From contig CAJNDT010000146.1 in NCBI GenBank assembly GCA_905221615.1, positions 75,001 through 139,000 on the forward strand: a DNA stretch of 64,000 nucleotides, in the 5' to 3' direction. The position numbers were made by a program, and so were the translations under genes. Origin of the DNA: Symbiodinium sp. CCMP2592 (Eukaryota; Sar; Dinophyceae; Suessiales; Symbiodiniaceae). Shown piece after piece: positions 60,239 through 64,000 of this stretch (position 1 is the first letter of the stretch; every line of letters starts with the position of its first letter). Below the pieces are notes generated by a model. That model was not told the DNA's origin. It searched no databases and saw nothing but the letters and a program-made list of their open reading frames with translations.

Positions 60239-60649
60239 GGTTTAGGGTTTCATCACCATGTAGGGTTGCATTTTGTAGGCGTTTAGGTTTAGGGTTTTAG
60301 GATTCAGAGTTTCATGGTTCGGGTTTAGTAGCGTTAGCAACGTGTCAGCGTCACTGGAGCGGGTGCCCATGGCTACTGAGGCGGCTTCTGTCCTTCCCCA
60401 ACATGGTTTCGGAACACTTCATCCTGCTTTAGTGGGTTAAGGGGTGGTTATGGACCAGACGTTTGAAAACATTTATCCCAGACCCCCAGCCCGAAAACAT
60501 ATACTACAGCTTAAACCCGAAATCCCGAGTCCGAACCCGACCGTACCGTAACTGAAACCAACCGAGGGGCTTTCTGAAAAGAAGGCCTTTACCAGAACAT
60601 TGGTTGACAGTTCAGTTACAGGCAGAGTGTATACAAAGACTTCACCTGC

Positions 60650-61480
60650 GGGGTGCTAGGGATCTTGTCCTCATTGTAAAACAGAATCAGGGTTTAGGGT
60701 ACACGGAGCTCCCTCTTTCTGAAGCCTTCAGACCTTGTGGTGTTGATTACAGATCTGTTGCACCGGGAGTCAGCCAGGCTAGGTGCTTCGGGGATGGGGG
60801 ACGGGTTGGGGTCGGTAAGCTTTGGAGTTTAGTTATGGCTTTACCGGAACGGTAGGCAGGGTCGGTGGAAGGACACATGGGTCTTCCCGAGGAGGCTGGA
60901 TCATACTCTTGGAGAGCAGGGCTCACGGCACTAAACACGAAGTTTGGTAGAGATTTGCATCTGCTTGTATAGCGCAGTGAAGGCAGGCTATCAGCGCCTC
61001 TTGACAGCCTGACAGATTCCAACCTTCAGAACGCGCATTCCTCACGACCGGCCGGATGTACCATGGCTCCGTCACACAGCTGTCGCTTGCGCCGCCACGC
61101 CTGCATCTATCATCAGCACAAGCACAAACTAGTGGTGTGGCCTGGCTTAATTAAGAAGCATGATGGGGAATCATTGGTTGCTTCTGTGCTGCCACGACCT
61201 TCTAGCCTAGGTGTTGCTGTAGGGTTTTTGGAGTCAGCTCGCGTATTTCCACCACCACCACCACCGACAACTCCCAGATCGATGGATCAATAGCTGAACC
61301 AATGCAGCCAGCAACGACGTCATCACCATGAACGGCAACAGCTTGCAACAAGATGTCATCACCATCAGCAGCTACAGGAGCAGTGCTGAGGAAAGGACAG
61401 TGCAGGACAACAGTTGAGACCAGCATAAACAGCACCGGAGGTGGCAGTCGGTGTGCACTTCCGCCACCAGTCTGGCAATG
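60650..61480. other. Spacer after the recognised CCR4 exons
   Basis: Apart from one weak candidate (60645-60700), nothing is recognised. The antisense frame 60747-61022 and the + frame 61063-61293 are open but carry no motif. Confidence 0.35.
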
Positions 61481-62133
61481 GCAGCAGCAGCAGCAGCAGC
61501 AGCAACACCGCCACCGCTACGACCACCACCCGCTGCCACGCGACTACCACTAAAGCAGCACCACTGCCACGACCACTGACACAACCACCGCCACCACCAG
61601 CACCACCAGCAGCAACAGCAGGAGCAGCACCACCACCACGACTACTATAGAAGCCGATACGACGGTCTTACCACAACTGTCAGTAAGAAACTAGTACTGG
61701 TATTACTCCGGATAGTAGTAACACGGAACAGTTGTAATGGTTGTAGTTGAAGTTGTAGTAGTAGTTGTTGTTGCTGCTGCTGTTGCTGTTGAAGTTGCTG
61801 TTGCTTGTGTGGTTGTGGTTGTGGTTGTGGTCGTGGTCTGTGGTTTGTGGTTTGTGGTTTGTGGTCTGTGGTCTGTGGTCTGTGGTTGGTTGGTTGGTTG
61901 GTTGGTCGGTTGGTCGGTTGGTCGGTTGGTCGGTTGGTCGGTTGGTCGGTTGGTCGGTTGGTCGGGTGGTCGGGTGGTCGGGTGGTCGGGTGGTCGGGTG
62001 GTCGGGTGGTCGGGTGGTCGGGTGGTCGGGTGGTCGGGTGGTCGGGTGGTCGGGTGGTCGGGTGGTCGGGTGGTCGGGTGGTCGGGTGGTCGTTGTTGTC
62101 GGTGTTGTTGTTGTTGTTGTTGTCGGTGGCAGT
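61481..62133. repeat. Chain of microsatellites with stepwise changing unit
   Basis: AGC units (61481-61503) and ACC-rich sequence (about 61560-61640) are followed by GTT/GCT (61741-61800), GTGGTT, then GTGGTTT and GTGGTCT (to about 61883). Next come GGTT (61884-61905), the 8-mer GGTTGGTC (to about 61960) and the 8-mer GGTCGGGT (to about 62090). GTT units end the chain at about 62133. Each unit differs from the next by one substitution or insertion. Confidence 0.85.
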
Positions 62134-62264
62134 GCTTGGTGGCTGGCAAGTAGATGCTGCTGTACATGTCGTAGCAGTACCACGTTGTGGCAGTGTAGGG
62201 CCTACAGGGGTAGTGCATGTAGCAACAGCAGCAATAGGTGCTATGGCTGTTACAAGAGACCCCA

Positions 62265-63831
62265 GAAGACAGCAAGGATCGGCAAATACTCGAAGAAGGC
62301 CGACTGCTTCGACCAGACAGACCTGAGAAGGCATGCAGCCCATGTCGCGTCCTGGATCACCTACGGCGAGCCGGACCAAATTCCGACAATGGACGAGATC
62401 AAACTCTTGAAAAAGTTCATTGACAAGATGGATGGTGGGCGTCTGCCTCGTCGACTGAGAGATGTGTTATCGGACATGCAATCCGTGCTCCAGTCTCTCC
62501 CGAAGCCTGCCCATGAGGCTTGGAATAAGGCGGAAAGGCAGCTGCAAAAGAGCCTTCGAAAGTTGCACCGGCGCGGTAATGAGTTAGTGGAAGACGCAGT
62601 GGTGGTCGCTACACATGATGACTTCCCCAAGGCAGAACGCAAGGCCGATAAGCATGATTTCCTGCAAGTAACTGAAACGGATGATTTGGCCCCGGCATCT
62701 CCTGGTACATCTGCCATCGCTGACCAACACTTGAGACTATTCAGGAAGAGGAATGAATGGAGCTTTCTGGATGACTCTCAGAAGCTGGAGCGCTTGAAGC
62801 AGGCCGAAGAGGCAGCACGGCGTCCACGGAGCAGCCTCAGCCAAGCAGAGCTGACAGACATCATCAACACTGCCGCAGCTTGCCTCGCAGCTCCTCACAG
62901 ACAAGCGAAGACACGAGATGATGATGTTGCTGCCTGCGAAGACGCCGGAACTGCTTCGGAATCGGAGGGTCCGAAAACGGCTCTACAGAAACGCGCACGG
63001 TCGTTGCTGCTGGTGGCCCTCCGTGTATGGCGGCTGAACCAGTTCGATTGTCATACCATCCAGCATGTCCTGGAATTTCTGCAAGAGAAGATCAAGAAAT
63101 TTGAGGACAATGTTGGACAGATTCAAGACGCTGCTGCCGGGAAGGCTTGGATCAAAATCAAACAGGCTGTCGATGTACTAATGCCTGGCGCAACGGCGCC
63201 GTCGAGCTCCGAAGCACAAGGTGCAGAGGCCCAAGCTCAAGCTGTTCGTGACCACAAGCCTTACAAAGCCGGAGTAAGATTGGAGCGCCAGAGCGGCATC
63301 CAGAACATCAGCTGGAGTGTGGTGGGTGCGGCATGGGAGTGCCGAGAGTACTCGAGAAAGGGCACAGGATGGAAAGCCAAAACTCGCACGTTTAAAATTA
63401 GCAAGTTCCTCGAGCAGGGGCTTGACAATGAGGCGGCCGTCGAGGCCGCACTGCAAGAAGCAAAGGCCTATCGCGAGGAGCTCGTTCGCCAGGGCAAGTT
63501 GAAGCCCCCGAAGCCGCGACCCCCACGCTCAACGGTCAGGGGCGTCACCTTTGACATAAGCAAGAAGAAGTGGCTGGTGCGGCTCTACCATCCTCTGCAC
63601 AAGAAGCATGTGCACATTGGCGTTTTCCGTGCTCAGGAGGAGGCCGAAGCCAAGGCCCGGGATACAGCTAAGCAGTTCGGGATTCGATCCGAATACGAGG
63701 TGCTGCAGGTGAAGAACAGTTCAGGGCGCGGAATGTCGAGGCTCAGGAGTGGCTCGCCCAACGCCGCATCGGAGCCCAAGAAAAGGCTTTCAGTGTTTAA
63801 GGGCTCTAGGTTTGGGGGACAGGGCTTATAG
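62265..63831 (+). CDS. AP2-like domain protein, dinoflagellate type
   Basis: The frame gives about 522 residues to a TAA or TAG-type stop at 63831. The usable start is unclear: the frame stays open upstream through the microsatellite, so coding probably begins after an acceptor near 62259-62270 (CCCCAG or GACAG). Residues 1-250 are helical and charged (DEIKLLKKFIDKMDGGRLP, LERLKQAEEAARRPRSSLSQ). A Trp/Arg-rich domain follows at about 63262-63500 (GVRLERQSGIQNISWSVVG, then TFKISKFLEQGLDNEAAVEA). A second copy at 63535-63690 (RGVTFDISKKKWLVRLYH, then HIGVFRAQEEAEAKARDTAK) has the three-strand-plus-helix pattern of AP2/integrase-type DNA-binding domains. A DNA-binding role is inferred. The tail after about 63740 turns into GGGCTTAGGTTTGGG-like spacer words, so the true 3' end may be a donor near 63770. 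Confidence 0.65.
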
Positions 63832-63859
63832 GGTTCCAGAACCAAGCAACTCACGGCAA

Positions 63860-63975
63860 TACAGGGTCCTTAACAATTACCATTACGGGGGGTTCCTTGT
63901 TATATTTATAGTATATGATAATATATAATAAACCCCAGAACCCTATTGTAAACATTCAGGCCCCTTTCTTACGCG
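63860..63975. mobile_element. Diverged MITE family B copy
   Basis: Left part CAGGGTCCTTAACAATTACC and right part GTAAACATTCAGGCCCCTTT resemble the ends of the 53207-53314 element. The interior is very AT-rich (TATAGTATATGATAATATAT). Confidence 0.4.
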
Positions 63976-64000
63976 TCTCAACCCAGTTAGCAGAGAAGGC

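Noticed and set aside
61884-62090. CRISPR-like array
   Set aside because: The units are 8 bp with no spacers, and the genome is eukaryotic.
61765-62264. N-terminal 167 codons of the 688-codon frame ending at 63831
   Set aside because: They translate the microsatellite chain. Protein-like sequence starts only near 62265, after possible splice acceptors.
61645-62379. Minus-strand frames with Arg-Pro-Pro-Asp-His-Pro-Thr-Thr repeats
   Set aside because: They arise from the 8-bp microsatellite and appear in all three frames; no non-repetitive coding part is attached.

Overview
The window looks like nuclear DNA of a dinoflagellate alga. No single marker proves this, but several independent ones agree. 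(1) The exons that can be followed by protein homology are short and numerous. They are joined at introns that begin with GT, GC or GA and end in AG, with the next exon almost always starting with G (AG|G). (2) One gene belongs to the polytopic membrane family carrying the FDAFVSHTW motif, which I know only from dinoflagellate gene sets. (3) The AP2-like protein at the right end is of the type expanded in dinoflagellates. (4) The spacer DNA is full of decayed telomere-like TTTAGGG/CCCTAAA motifs and microsatellites. All recognisable genes lie on the + strand. No rRNA, tRNA, CRISPR, operon or bacterial feature was seen.

Layout. 1-3.7 kb: spacer with a few weak exon candidates. 3.7-8.4 kb: a multi-exon gene that starts with a SAP domain and continues as an unrecognised protein. 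8.4-12.1 kb: spacer with weak exon candidates. 12.1-14.1 kb: the FDAFVSHTW membrane gene, two exons joined by a GA-AG intron. 14.4-15.2 kb: fold-back elements, a decayed telomere-like tract and an AT microsatellite. 15.4-28.3 kb: many short open stretches that may be exons of unrecognised genes. 28.8-29.05 kb: a possible exon abutting a small inverted-repeat element. 29.98-34.30 kb: the best gene of the window, a 768-residue fusion of glutamine synthetase with a nucleoside diphosphate kinase domain, in eight (or nine) exons. 34.3-53.5 kb: mostly spacer, repeats and unassigned exon candidates. 53.5-60.2 kb: a CCR4-type deadenylase gene in at least ten very short exons, of which only the N-terminal half of the nuclease domain is found. 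61.4-62.1 kb: a long chain of microsatellites whose unit changes stepwise. 62.27-63.83 kb: an AP2-like protein gene, possibly incomplete at both ends.

The most interesting structure is in the glutamine synthetase gene. Several of its introns lie between direct repeats of exon sequence (23, 16, 12 and 9 bp exact, plus a 20-bp pair matching at 17 positions), with the AG|G splice junction inside the repeat. Some of these introns are filled with decayed telomere-like sequence. In a separate small inverted-repeat element, exactly three CCCTAAA units sit at a place where sister copies have none. Together these suggest that new introns, and much of the spacer, arose by duplication of the break site plus insertion of telomere-like or transposon DNA. 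This is inference and needs comparison with related genomes.

Outside the five recognised genes, exon calls are my reading of open frames with plausible splice sites. Many overlap equally open frames on the other strand, so they carry low confidence.
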